DNA of 64,000 bases from Candidatus Edwardsbacteria bacterium (lineage in GTDB: Bacteria > Edwardsbacteria > AC1 > EtOH8). The position numbers and the translations under genes were made by a program. Shown here piece after piece: positions 55,602 to 64,000 of the stretch. Below the pieces are notes generated by a model. That model searched no databases and was not told where the DNA came from. It saw only the letters and a program-made list of their open reading frames with translations. The stretch is taken from NCBI GenBank assembly GCA_031082425.1, contig JAVHLB010000009.1, forward strand, positions 1-64,000, given 5' to 3'. Numbering within the stretch: the first letter of the stretch is position 1; each line of letters opens with the position of its first letter.

Positions 55602-56732
55602 ATGCAAAATTCATCCAACCTGACCTTTACGAGCACCACGCGGCCATTCCAGATGCTGTTCAAGTGCGCCGGCTGCGTGGTGCTCGGATGGTTCCTTGTT
55701 TCGTGCAGTTCCATTCCCTCCGCCCGGCGGGAGATAACGATGTCAGATGAGACCCCCCAGCCAATAAGATACTCGATGATCTTCATTATCCACGGCGACG
55801 GGGACTACCTGTATCACGATGCCGGCGGCCAGGCCCACCTGGCCGATAAGGCGGCCCTGGCCGGGGCAATAGGGGTGGCGGAACAGAACAGGCGGGCGGA
55901 GGTGTTTATCTTTCATCAAAAACCCAGGCGGCATGCCTGGCTCTTTTTCCCCCGCCCTGACGGCACCTGCTACCACTACCGGGGGGGACGGCTTCTGGCC
56001 AAGGAATCGTATTGGCGGGACCGGGGAAAGACCCGCTTCCAGCCGGAAGTAGAGCTATATAGCCGATACCATCAGGGGGCATCTCCTCCGGAAGCAAGGT
56101 TGTTGCTATACTTCGGCCACCAGATACCGGAATTCGGGGGGGCCGGATATGATGCCTCCTCCCCGGGCCGGGTGTTCACCATAGACGATTTTGCCGGGGG
56201 ATTGAAGCAGATCAAGAGCGATTCAGTTAAATTCGATCTGATCGTCCTGTCCACTTGCTACAACGGCACCCCGTACACCGTTGCCGTGCTGGCACCATAT
56301 GCCCGTTACATCATCGCTTCTCCCGGAAATCTGCACCGCTCCTATTTTGACCTGCGTCCGCTGGAAAATTTGGACCGGGAATTGCAAGACGGAGACATGG
56401 CGGCTTTGGCCAAAAACTTCGCCCGGCAGGCGTTTGACAAGCTGGCAGATGACATCCAGACAGCGGTCACGGTTGCGGTTTACGATGTGAACCGTGTCCG
56501 GGAATACCTGGACACGGTCGGAAGCGCCTATGAACAAACCTTGACCGTTTTGAATGGAAAGAAACCGGGACCAGTTGAACACTTGGACTGCGCCGAAGAT
56601 CCCGCCTATGCCAGACCCGGAATGAGCGAGGGGGTGGATATATTCTACCGCCCGCCGCGCTTTGGTCGTTTGAAAAACAAACAGAGCCATTCCGGGTGGG
56701 GATGTTGGAGCCTGCCCAGGCAATCTCCGTAG
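55602..56732 (+). CDS. Clan CD (caspase/clostripain-fold) peptidase-like lipoprotein
   Basis: The 376 residues have a hydrophobic segment ending in a lipobox (WFLVSC, about 30-35). From about 57 (YSMIFIIHGDGDYLYHDAGG) there is an alpha/beta domain with the layout of clostripain (C11)-type peptidases: a Gly-His at about 172-173 in LLYFGHQIPEFGG, then a beta strand ending in a Cys at about 219 (LIVLSTCYNGTPYTVAVLAP), then YIIASPGNLHRSYFD. His and Cys have the order and spacing of the clan CD dyad, though the His is not followed by Gly and the Cys is preceded by Thr. It could be an active secreted peptidase or a degenerate member. No protease inhibitor or cognate substrate is obvious nearby. Confidence 0.6.
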   Translation: MQNSSNLTFTSTTRPFQMLFKCAGCVVLGWFLVSCSSIPSARREITMSDETPQPIRYSMIFIIHGDGDYLYHDAGGQAHLADKAALAGAIGVAEQNRRAEVFIFHQKPRRHAWLFFPRPDGTCYHYRGGRLLAKESYWRDRGKTRFQPEVELYSRYHQGASPPEARLLLYFGHQIPEFGGAGYDASSPGRVFTIDDFAGGLKQIKSDSVKFDLIVLSTCYNGTPYTVAVLAPYARYIIASPGNLHRSYFDLRPLENLDRELQDGDMAALAKNFARQAFDKLADDIQTAVTVAVYDVNRVREYLDTVGSAYEQTLTVLNGKKPGPVEHLDCAEDPAYARPGMSEGVDIFYRPPRFGRLKNKQSHSGWGCWSLPRQSP

Positions 56733-56871
56733 CCTGCCCCGGCCGCAAGTCCACTGGCGCACAAGTTGTTTGACCGTCAGCATCACCCGATGAAAACCCG
56801 GTGGCATTCTGCCAAGGGAAACATTACGCAATAAAGACGGCCGCTGGCTGCCATAGCTAAAGGGGGAAAGG

Positions 56872-57852
56872 GTGAAAGCCAAACTGATTTTCAATCCGGC
56901 TTCCGGCAATCCAAAGCAATCCGCAGCGCAACTGGTGGAATTGCTGTGTCTTTTGCAGAAACAGCAGATCCAGGCGGAAGTGGTTGTGGTACAGCCGAAA
57001 CAGGATTTACGGTTGTTGGCCCGCCGCGCTGTCCGGGCCGGGGTAAAAATGGTGATCGTTTCCGGCGGCGACGGCACGATTGAAAATATAGCGCTGGGAC
57101 TGGTCGGCAGCCGGACCACTCTGGGTATCATCCCGACCGGCACCCGCAACAATCTGGCCCGCAGCCTCGGCATCCCGGTCGATGACATTGCCGCCGCCGC
57201 CGCGCTGCTACGGAAAGGGCGTCAGATCAAGGTCGACGTGGGCCAGGTGCGCCATCGTCAAAAAGACCGCCCATTTCTGGAAGCGGCCGCCATCGGCCTG
57301 TCCTCGGCCTTATATTCGGCTTCCGACGACATCCAGCACGGCGAACTAGGCAAGATCGCCGGGTTCATCTCGACCCTGGTAAAGGCGCAACCGTCGGAGA
57401 TCCGATTGCAGGTTGGCAGCAGTCGAAAATATGTTGTTGCCCAGGCGCACGTAGTGATCGTCGCCAACATGCCGTATATGGGGGCAAATTACCAGGTCGC
57501 CCCGGACGTGATATTCGACGACCACTATCTGGATGTGTTCGTCTATTCCGATCTGAGCAAACGCGACTTGATCGGCCAAATGATGCAGCCGTCCAACGCC
57601 GCGCCCGACACCCGGATCCAGCGCTTCCGGGCAAAAAAGATAACGATCAGGACCAAACCGGCCATGCCGGTCATGGCGGACGGCGTTCTGCTGGGGGATG
57701 GTTCAGTTACCATAATGCTGCATCCCCAGCGTCTGGTGGTGATGGCGGGGCCCAAGGCATTGTGGCGACGCCGCCGGTCCCGGCAGCGATTGGCCAGGGA
57801 ACAACGTGAAAAAGCAGCCGATGATCGCCAGGGGATGTCCCATGGCCAGTGA
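56872..57852 (+). CDS. Diacylglycerol kinase family lipid kinase (YegS/BmrU-like)
   Basis: The 326 residues start at GTG 56872, preceded by AGGGGGAAAG. The DAG-kinase catalytic domain is clear: LIFNPASGN (about 4-12), VSGGDGTIENIALGL (about 63-77) and GIIPTGTRNNLARSLGIP (about 86-103), with the C-terminal beta domain. These enzymes phosphorylate diacylglycerol or related lipids at the membrane using ATP. The next gene, a PAP2-type phosphatase, overlaps or abuts it, so a kinase/phosphatase pair acting on lipids is likely. Confidence 0.92.
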   Translation: MKAKLIFNPASGNPKQSAAQLVELLCLLQKQQIQAEVVVVQPKQDLRLLARRAVRAGVKMVIVSGGDGTIENIALGLVGSRTTLGIIPTGTRNNLARSLGIPVDDIAAAAALLRKGRQIKVDVGQVRHRQKDRPFLEAAAIGLSSALYSASDDIQHGELGKIAGFISTLVKAQPSEIRLQVGSSRKYVVAQAHVVIVANMPYMGANYQVAPDVIFDDHYLDVFVYSDLSKRDLIGQMMQPSNAAPDTRIQRFRAKKITIRTKPAMPVMADGVLLGDGSVTIMLHPQRLVVMAGPKALWRRRRSRQRLAREQREKAADDRQGMSHGQ

Positions 57853-58606
57853 CCGCAAAGAGGTGCTATTGCCGCCAGAGTCGAACGCTGCCCGTCTTTG
57901 GTCCGCCTGGCGGAGGGTGATACTGCTGACAGGTCTGGCGGCTGGCCTGATCCTGTTCTTCCTCTGGCTGCCGAATGGGGCCCGGGCGGCAATGTTCACG
58001 GCGCTGCGCGCCAACCGGGCGATGGTCACCATGCTGGTTGTTTTCTCGCTGATCTCCGTATCCCTGTTGTGGTCCTCCGGGCATAATCTGGATACCAGAA
58101 TATTCCTGCTTTTTAACCTCAGGGGCTGCCATCCAAAGTGGCTGGATCGGGTCATGTGGCTGGCGACCCAGACTGGCAATATGATGACAGCAGTTATCCT
58201 GGCTGTTATATTCTTCGTAATTAAGTACCGCCGCCTGACGGTGGAGATCATTCTGGGCACGCTTACCCTGTGGCTGCTGGTGGAGGTCATCAAGGCGCTG
58301 ACGGACCGGGCCCGCCCGTTCATGGACCACGTGAAGGCCAGGGTCATCGGCTGGCGGGAACGGGGCCGGTCCTTTCCCAGCGGACATACCGCCCAGACAT
58401 TTTTTCTGGCGATGTTGATCAGCCACTGGTTCCACCCGGGAATTTGGGGAACTGCAGCCCTGTACGCCGTCTCCGGGCTGGTCGGGTTCACCCGGGTGTA
58501 TGTGGGAGCCCACTATCCGCGCGATGTCCTCGGCGGCGCGGTGCTGGGTTCGGTCTGGGGGATACTGGTCAGGTTGGTGGATCCTTATTGGTTCGGCAGG
58601 TTCTGA
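57842..58606 (+). CDS. PAP2 family membrane phosphatase
   Basis: From ATG 57842 the 254 residues contain about six membrane helices and the three PAP2 motifs: KALTDRARP (about 151), SFPSGHTAQTFFLAML (about 178) and RVYVGAHYPRDVLGGAVLGS (about 218). A GTG at 57806 is in frame and would add 12 residues; the overlap with the lipid kinase indicates coupling in either case. Likely substrates are phosphatidate or undecaprenyl diphosphate. Confidence 0.9.
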   Translation: MASDRKEVLLPPESNAARLWSAWRRVILLTGLAAGLILFFLWLPNGARAAMFTALRANRAMVTMLVVFSLISVSLLWSSGHNLDTRIFLLFNLRGCHPKWLDRVMWLATQTGNMMTAVILAVIFFVIKYRRLTVEIILGTLTLWLLVEVIKALTDRARPFMDHVKARVIGWRERGRSFPSGHTAQTFFLAMLISHWFHPGIWGTAALYAVSGLVGFTRVYVGAHYPRDVLGGAVLGSVWGILVRLVDPYWFGRF

Positions 58607-58643
58607 ACGCCGCCCAGGCGGCCAACATGAAAGGAGGCATTCC

Positions 58644-59072
58644 ATGGCGACAAAAATCAAGGTCATAACGGCCAGGGATTTTCTTGAGATAACCACCGAT
58701 GGCATCATAAACATCGCCACCAGCAGGCAACTGCTGATAGATATAGCCAAGGCGGAGCAATCACCGGCAGATTATGAGCTGCTGGTTGATTTTCGTGGCA
58801 CTCAAAACAATTTGTCAATAATGGATGTGTATCAACTGGCGGCGGAGCTTTACCAGCACGGAGATGCCTTTCACAGGAAAGTGGCGCTTTTGGTTATGCC
58901 GGGACTCAACTTTGATCACGCCAGTTTCTTTGAGACCTGTGCTCACAACCGGGGATATGCCGTGAATGCTTTTACGGACTATGAGACTGCTTTGCGATGG
59001 ATTCTCGCCGAGAAAGATCAACCAGACGACGATATTCCTTCCTGCCAGACGAAGGCCGGCGACGGCGAATAG
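58644..59072 (+). CDS. SpoIIAA/STAS-like protein
   Basis: The 142 residues begin at ATG 58644 after AAGGAGG (58631-58637); the long open frame upstream overlaps the PAP2 gene and is not used. The pattern (MATKIKVITARDFLEITTDG, then YELLVDFRGTQNNLSIMDVY, VALLVMPGLNFDHASFFETC, YETALRWILAE) fits SpoIIAA-like domains, which have a STAS fold. It precedes the histidine kinase cluster and may be a signalling adaptor. Confidence 0.65.
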   Translation: MATKIKVITARDFLEITTDGIINIATSRQLLIDIAKAEQSPADYELLVDFRGTQNNLSIMDVYQLAAELYQHGDAFHRKVALLVMPGLNFDHASFFETCAHNRGYAVNAFTDYETALRWILAEKDQPDDDIPSCQTKAGDGE

Positions 59073-59222
59073 TTGGTCCTGATCCGCAACGCACGGCATA
59101 GGGCCTGAATCACAAAGTATATTCGACCACAATGTTCATAAGCCATCAAGCCAAGTAAATAATAATGCAGCTGCCGTTGCGCATGCCTCGGCCAAGGCAT
59201 TGCCAATACAAGGAGACAGAAA

Positions 59223-61985
59223 ATGTTCGAAAAAAAATCTGCAACAAAATCCCAGGAATACGCCGAGAGCATCGTCAATACTGTGCGGGAACCCCTGATC
59301 ACCCTGGATCAGGATCTAAGGGTGATCACCGCCAGCCGGTCCTTTTATGACGTCTTTAAGGTTAATCACGAAGAGACCGTGGGCCAGCTTATCTATGACC
59401 TGGGCAACAAGCAATGGGATATTCCCAGGCTGCGGGAATTGCTGGAGACCATCCTTCCCCAAAAAGCAACCTTTGATGACTATGAGGTGGAACACGATTT
59501 TCTTGGTATTGGCCGGCGGGTGATGCTTTTAAACGCCCGGAGGATCCCCAATCCTCCGGAAAAGCTCAAAGTAATTCTCCTGGCCATCGAAGATATCACC
59601 AAGCGCAGGAGTCTGGAAGAATCATATCTTAGTTTAGCGGCCATTGTCAACACATCGGTTGACGGCATCATTGGAGAAACTTTGCAGGGGGATGTCGTCA
59701 GCTGGAATGGCGGGGCGGAAAAAATATACGGTTATACCCAAAAGGAGATGCAGGGTCAGAATATCTCCCTGTTAGCTCCCTCCGGCTACAAAAATGAAAT
59801 GCTGGACCAATTTAAAAAGCTGCGGGCCGGAGAACCTATCGAAAATCACGAGACAAAACGTGTCCGGAAAGACGGGGTGGTGATCGATGTCTCTTTGACC
59901 CTTTCTCCCATCAAGGACAAGGCGGGAAAAATTTGTGGCGTGTCGGCCATTATGCATGACATAACCGAACATAAGAAGATAAAGCAGATGCTGCTGGTCA
60001 GTGAGTACGCCGAGAGCATCATCAACACCGTCCGGGAGCCGTTGATCGTTTTAGACCAGGATCTAAGGGTGGTCACCGTCAGCCGCTCCTTCTATGACTT
60101 CTTCAAGGTAAAGCCGGAGGAGACCATAGGCCAGCTTATCTATGACCTGGGCAACAAGCAGTGGGACATCCCCAAGCTGCGGGAACTGCTGGAAGATGTC
60201 CTGCCCCAAAAGACCGCCTTTGACAACTATGAAGTGGAACACGATTTTGCCACCATCGGCCGGCGCACCATGCTCTTGAACGCCCGGCAGATTGATCGAG
60301 TGTTGGGCAAGGAACGGATCATCCTGCTGGCCATCGAGGACATCACCAAACGTAAGGAGATAGAAGCCGGCCTGGAGAAGACCCGGAAAGAACTGGCGGT
60401 CATCAAGAAGACCGCCGATGAAGTCAGTGAATTCGCCGAGAGCGTCATCAACACGGTGCGCGAACCCCTGATCTCTTTGGATCAAGACCTCAGGGTGGTC
60501 GCCGTCAGCCGCTCCTTTTATGACTTTTTCAAGGTAAAGCCGGAGGAGACCATAGGCCAGCTTATCTATGATCTGGGCAACAAGCAGTGGGACATCCCCA
60601 AGCTGCGGGAACTGCTGGAAGATGTCCTGCCCCAAAAGACCACCTTTGACAACTATGAGGTGGAGCACGATTTTACTACCATTGGCAAGCGGATAATGCT
60701 TTTGAATGCCCGGCAGATTAAAAGAACGTCCAAAACAAATGAGCGGGTCATTCTTTTGGCCATTGAGGATATCACCGAACGAAAGGAGATAGAAGCCGGC
60801 CTGGAAAAGACCCGGGAAGAACTGGCGGTCATCAAGAAAACCGCCGATGAAGCCAGCGAATTCGCCGAGAGCGTCATCAACACGGTGCGGGAACCACTGA
60901 TCTCTTTGGATCAAGACCTCAGGGTGGTCACCGTCAGCCGCTCCTTCTATGACTTCTTCAAGGTAATGCCCGAAGAGACCGTGGGGCAGCTGATCTATGA
61001 CCTGGGCAACAAGCAGTGGGACATTCCCAAGCTGCGGGAACTGCTGGAAACCATCCTGCCCCAAAAGGCCGCTTTTGACAACTATGAGGTGGAGCACGTT
61101 TTTTCCACCATCGGCCGGCGGGTAATGCTTTTGAATGCCCGGCAAATTCGAAGAGGCTTGGGCAAGGAAAAGATCATCCTGCTGGCCATCGAGGACATTA
61201 CCCAACGCAAGGAGATAGAAGCCGGCCTGGAAAAGGCCCATGAAGAGCTATATGAATTTGCCACCGAGCTAAAACGGGTCGCCCGGATAAAAACCGAATT
61301 TTTAGCCAACATGTCGCACGAGCTCAGAACCCCGCTCAACTCCATCATCGGCTTCTCCGAGGTATTGTATGACGAGACTTTCGGATCGCTTAATGATAAG
61401 CAGAAGACCTATGTTAACAATGTTTTAACCAGCGGAAAGCACCTGCTCCAGCTGATAAACCAGATACTCGACATGTCAAAAGTAGAATCCGGGAAAATGA
61501 AGCTGACCTTATCCAACTTGCCGATGAAAAGTCTGTTGCACGAGATCTCGCTGCTGGTGGCGGATCTGGTCAATAAAAATAAACTTCAAATGCTGCTGGA
61601 AATAGCCGAAGATCTGCCGAATATTGAGGGGGATGAGCTCAAGGTAAAAGAGATAATTTACAACCTGTTTTCAAACGCGATCAAGTTCACCCCCGAGGGT
61701 GGCAAACTCGGCCTGCGGGCAAAGAAAGCCGGCTCCGATATTGAAATAGAAGTATGGGATACGGGGATCGGCATCGCTGAGGAAAACATGGAAAAAATAT
61801 TTGAAGGGTTTTTCCGGGTCGATACCCCGTATTCCCGGGTTACCGAGGGGACCGGGCTGGGCTTGCCGCTTTCTAAAAAACTGGTTGAGTTGCATAAGGG
61901 GAAGTTTTTTGTAACATCGGCGGGATTGGGCCAAGGCACTTCGGTTCGGTTCACCCTGCCTATTTTATCCAGGATGGAGGTGTGA
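59223..61985 (+). CDS. Histidine kinase with five PAS domains, four of them near-identical repeats
   Basis: The 920 residues have no membrane segment. PAS repeat A1 (about 12-125) opens with YAESIVNTVREPLITLDQDL and holds YDLGNKQWDIPRLRELLE. A distinct PAS follows (about 140-255, SVDGIIGETLQGDVVSWNGG). Repeats A2, A3 and A4 (about 260-385, 400-530, 545-670) share YDLGNKQWDIPKLRELLE and VMLLNARQI-type blocks and are joined by linkers such as EAGLEKTRKELAVIKKTADE. HisKA follows with the phospho-acceptor His in FLANMSHELRTPLNSIIGF (about 692-710), then HATPase_c with GTGLGLPLSKKLVELHKGKF (about 876). The repeats are also very similar in DNA. It leads a coupled three-gene unit; its partners are probably the two receiver proteins downstream. 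Confidence 0.95.
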   Translation: MFEKKSATKSQEYAESIVNTVREPLITLDQDLRVITASRSFYDVFKVNHEETVGQLIYDLGNKQWDIPRLRELLETILPQKATFDDYEVEHDFLGIGRRVMLLNARRIPNPPEKLKVILLAIEDITKRRSLEESYLSLAAIVNTSVDGIIGETLQGDVVSWNGGAEKIYGYTQKEMQGQNISLLAPSGYKNEMLDQFKKLRAGEPIENHETKRVRKDGVVIDVSLTLSPIKDKAGKICGVSAIMHDITEHKKIKQMLLVSEYAESIINTVREPLIVLDQDLRVVTVSRSFYDFFKVKPEETIGQLIYDLGNKQWDIPKLRELLEDVLPQKTAFDNYEVEHDFATIGRRTMLLNARQIDRVLGKERIILLAIEDITKRKEIEAGLEKTRKELAVIKKTADEVSEFAESVINTVREPLISLDQDLRVVAVSRSFYDFFKVKPEETIGQLIYDLGNKQWDIPKLRELLEDVLPQKTTFDNYEVEHDFTTIGKRIMLLNARQIKRTSKTNERVILLAIEDITERKEIEAGLEKTREELAVIKKTADEASEFAESVINTVREPLISLDQDLRVVTVSRSFYDFFKVMPEETVGQLIYDLGNKQWDIPKLRELLETILPQKAAFDNYEVEHVFSTIGRRVMLLNARQIRRGLGKEKIILLAIEDITQRKEIEAGLEKAHEELYEFATELKRVARIKTEFLANMSHELRTPLNSIIGFSEVLYDETFGSLNDKQKTYVNNVLTSGKHLLQLINQILDMSKVESGKMKLTLSNLPMKSLLHEISLLVADLVNKNKLQMLLEIAEDLPNIEGDELKVKEIIYNLFSNAIKFTPEGGKLGLRAKKAGSDIEIEVWDTGIGIAEENMEKIFEGFFRVDTPYSRVTEGTGLGLPLSKKLVELHKGKFFVTSAGLGQGTSVRFTLPILSRMEV

Positions 61986-61986
61986 G

Positions 61987-62709
61987 ATGAGGATAAAAGC
62001 ATTGGTGGTTGATGACAATCCAAACAATCTCCTGCTGGAAAGCGACCTTTTGTCCAGCGCCGGTTTTGAAGTATTTGTAGCCGAGAATGCTTCCAGCGGG
62101 ATCGCCATCGCCGCGGGGGAAAAGCCGGATATCATAGTCATGGATGTGAGGCTTCCGGATATGCGCGGTACTGAAGCGGCCAGGATATTGCGCCGAAACA
62201 AAGAGATCTGCAATGTTCCCATTGTTTTTGTCACCGCTTCTGTACTGGCCGACGACATGGATGAGATAAGGAACATACCCAACAGCGGATTCATCAGCAA
62301 ACCCATAAACACCCGCACCTTTGTCAAGGAGGTCTGTCTGCATATGCGAAAGAAAGCCTTGATGATCGACGACAATAGAAGCAATGTGGCCTTGGAAAAA
62401 GACCTTTTGGAATTCGCCGGTTTCGAGGTGTTTGCGGCCGATGATGCCTCAAACGGGATCATCCTGGCTAAAAAAGAAAAGCCGGACATCATAATCATGG
62501 CTATGCGGCCCCCGGACATGTTCGGCTCCGAAGCCGCCATGCTATTGCGGCAAGACATAGAGACCTACGCCATTCCCATTGTTTTCATGGCGGCCTCTTT
62601 AATAGAGGACGGCATGGAAGAGATAAGAAGCATAACCAAAAGCGGTTTTATCAGCATACCGATCAACACCCGCACCTTTGCCCAGGAGGTCCGGCAATTC
62701 ATCATGTGA
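61987..62709 (+). CDS. Tandem receiver protein, second receiver degenerate
   Basis: The 240 residues are two receiver domains of about 120. REC1 is complete: VVDDNPNN, the phospho-accepting Asp about 53 in IIVMDVRLPD, VTAS, and Lys in FISKPIN. REC2 (from about residue 121, KKALMIDDNRSNVALEKDLL) aligns closely but has Ala in place of the Asp (IIIMAMRPPD, about 172), Ala in place of Thr (FMAAS) and Ile in place of Lys (FISIPIN). It cannot be phosphorylated in the usual way. There is no output domain. The gene starts two bases after the kinase stop. Confidence 0.93.
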   Translation: MRIKALVVDDNPNNLLLESDLLSSAGFEVFVAENASSGIAIAAGEKPDIIVMDVRLPDMRGTEAARILRRNKEICNVPIVFVTASVLADDMDEIRNIPNSGFISKPINTRTFVKEVCLHMRKKALMIDDNRSNVALEKDLLEFAGFEVFAADDASNGIILAKKEKPDIIIMAMRPPDMFGSEAAMLLRQDIETYAIPIVFMAASLIEDGMEEIRSITKSGFISIPINTRTFAQEVRQFIM

Positions 62710-62753
62710 GTCATCCGGCATATCGAAAGGCCCAACCAATAAAAGAGAATGAA

Positions 62754-63869
62754 ATGAAAGATAAACCGAGCATCCTGGTGGTTGATGATCAGCCCCTTAA
62801 CATTGAGTTGCTGGAAGCATATCTTATCCCCCATGGTTATGAGATCGTCAAGGCGGCCAGCGGACAGGAAGCGTTAGAGATAATTTCCAACAACCAAATA
62901 GATCTGATCCTGCTGGACGTGATGATGCCCAGCATGAACGGATTTGAGGTCTGCAGGATATTGAAAAAAAGGGCGGAATATCTGCCGGTGATCATGATTA
63001 CCGCCCTGGGCAGCAGAGATTCACGCCTCAAGGGGATAGAAAGCGGAGCCGACGATTTTTTATCAAAACCGTTCGATTCAACCGAATTGAAGCTGAAGGT
63101 CAGTAATTTAATAAAAATCAAAACCCTCTACGATAAGGTTGAAAACAACTACCGGGAGATCAAGGTGCTGGATGAGATGAAGGACAGCCTGACCTCATTC
63201 ATCGTCCATGATCTGCGAAGCCCCCTGGCCGGCATTATGGGTTATTTGGGCTTATTGGCAATGTCAAACAAACTTGAAAAGCAGGATTCAGAATATGTGG
63301 AAAAGGCAACCCAAAGCGTCACAATGCTGACCGGCATGATAGCAAACCTGCTGGACATGGCAAAGATGGAAAACAATGAAATGGTGATCAACGCTGAAGA
63401 TCACGAAATTAATGAAGTGCTTTCCTGGGCCATAAAAGTAATGACCCCGATGCTCAACGGAAAGGACATTCAATTGTTCCATGAAAACCCCAAAAAACGC
63501 ATCATGGTCAAGATTCAAAAGGACCTGGTTGAGCGCATCGTCCAGAATCTGCTGTCAAACGCGATCCGTTATACGCCCAAACTGGGCATCATTATGGTTG
63601 AAAGCAGAAGGGACGAAAAATCACCATATGCGATGGTTTCCGTTTCGGACAGCGGCAGCGGCATTCCCGACGAACACAAACAGAAGGTATTCGATAAATT
63701 TGCGACGGTCGAAACGAAGGAAAAACGCATTCGGGGTTCAACCGGACTTGGTCTGACCTTCTGCAAACTTGCGGTGGAGCTTCATGGCGGGAAAATATGG
63801 GTGGAAGACCGGAACGGAGGGGGCAGTGTTTTCCGTTTCACGCTCCCGCTGGCCGGCGTTGAAAAATGA
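62754..63869 (+). CDS. Receiver-histidine kinase hybrid protein
   Basis: From ATG 62754 the 371 residues hold a complete receiver (VVDDQPLNIELLEAYLIPHG, Asp about 54 in LILLDVMMPSMNGF, MITALGSRD, DDFLSKPFDS), HisKA with His about 152 in TSFIVHDLRSPLAGIMGYLG, and HATPase_c (LLSNAIRYTPKLGIIMVESR, GSGIPDEHKQKVFDKFATVE, GSTGLGLTFCKLAVELHGGK). An in-frame upstream start at 62706 has no support. It belongs to the same signalling cluster as the multi-PAS kinase; an N-terminal receiver on a kinase suggests a phosphorelay. Confidence 0.95.
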   Translation: MKDKPSILVVDDQPLNIELLEAYLIPHGYEIVKAASGQEALEIISNNQIDLILLDVMMPSMNGFEVCRILKKRAEYLPVIMITALGSRDSRLKGIESGADDFLSKPFDSTELKLKVSNLIKIKTLYDKVENNYREIKVLDEMKDSLTSFIVHDLRSPLAGIMGYLGLLAMSNKLEKQDSEYVEKATQSVTMLTGMIANLLDMAKMENNEMVINAEDHEINEVLSWAIKVMTPMLNGKDIQLFHENPKKRIMVKIQKDLVERIVQNLLSNAIRYTPKLGIIMVESRRDEKSPYAMVSVSDSGSGIPDEHKQKVFDKFATVETKEKRIRGSTGLGLTFCKLAVELHGGKIWVEDRNGGGSVFRFTLPLAGVEK

Positions 63870-63986
63870 GAACCGTAAAAATAACCTATGGGATGCTCCG
63901 GCTAAAATGAAATGGCATAATGGCAAAAACCGCTGCGGCTGACCACGGCTGGGGTGCCTGTACCGGCAAATACGAAAGAGATGGGG

Positions 63987-64000
63987 ATGAAAAACAAACC
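63987..64000 (+). CDS. Possible start of another gene, cut by the window edge
   Basis: ATG 63987 begins MKNKP, similar to the MKDKP start of the receiver-kinase at 62754, and GAGATGGGG stands before it. Only a few codons are visible. The preceding 117 bases contain no gene. Confidence 0.25.

Noticed and set aside
59250..61240. The repeated DNA in the kinase gene as a CRISPR-like or mobile repeat
   Set aside because: The period is about 430 bases, in frame and fully explained by duplicated PAS domains.

Overview
The window is a moderately GC-rich bacterial chromosome segment with almost every gene on the + strand. It suggests an uncultured member of the FCB-related lineages (Fibrobacteres-Chlorobi-Bacteroidetes and neighbouring candidate phyla). 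The evidence is at least six secreted proteins that end in a type IX-like (Por/FlgD-like) C-terminal sorting domain, a PorV/PorQ-type outer-membrane protein, a gingipain-like C25 peptidase, several OmpA-type envelope proteins, and intergenic degenerate repeats of the kind common in environmental genomes. The phylum is an inference; no rRNA gene is present.

Region 1 (1-20 kb) is housekeeping. It holds infC (with an atypical AUU start)-rpmI-rplT-pheS-pheT, zapB-zapA followed by a convincing 6S RNA, rny-ymdB, folD-xseA-xseB-polyprenyl synthase-DUF212-dxs, and truB-ribF-rpsO-pnp. It is interrupted at 8.35-9.4 kb by a small accessory island: an AT-rich lipoprotein gene, a duplicated fragment of the ymdB 3' end, and a RAYT/IS200-like transposase inside a cluster of palindromes. 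PheT lacks the usual N-terminal tRNA-binding OB domain.

Region 2 (20-35 kb) is secretion and envelope. It has a large secreted sorting-domain protein, a C25 peptidase (possibly PorU-like), an FmdB zinc ribbon, a PorV/PorQ-like barrel, a DUF4388 protein, a secreted subtilase, tRNA-Asn with a possible serine-recombinase scar beside it, and an Omp85-like barrel paired with an AsmA-like protein. Near-consensus -35/-10 promoters stand before several of these units.

Region 3 (35-59 kb) is a cell-surface and stress region. A PAS-PAS-PAS-AAA+-Fis sigma54 activator is followed at once by two inverted-repeat candidate binding sites and a -24/-12 promoter that reads into a small membrane-protein/barrel cluster. 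Next come four DUF3494 (ice-binding-like) surface proteins interleaved with OmpA-type proteins; three of the four share a structured 5' leader. Then follows a run of very small stress-type proteins (DUF2934, CsbD, two lmo0937-like, YtxH), two AI-2E family permeases, YihY, a glycine-zipper OmpA lipoprotein, a clan CD (caspase-fold) peptidase-like lipoprotein, a lipid kinase and a PAP2 phosphatase.

Region 4 (58.6-64 kb) is a signalling cluster: a SpoIIAA/STAS-like protein, a histidine kinase with four near-identical tandem PAS repeats, a two-receiver protein whose second receiver has lost its phosphorylation residues, and a receiver-histidine kinase hybrid.
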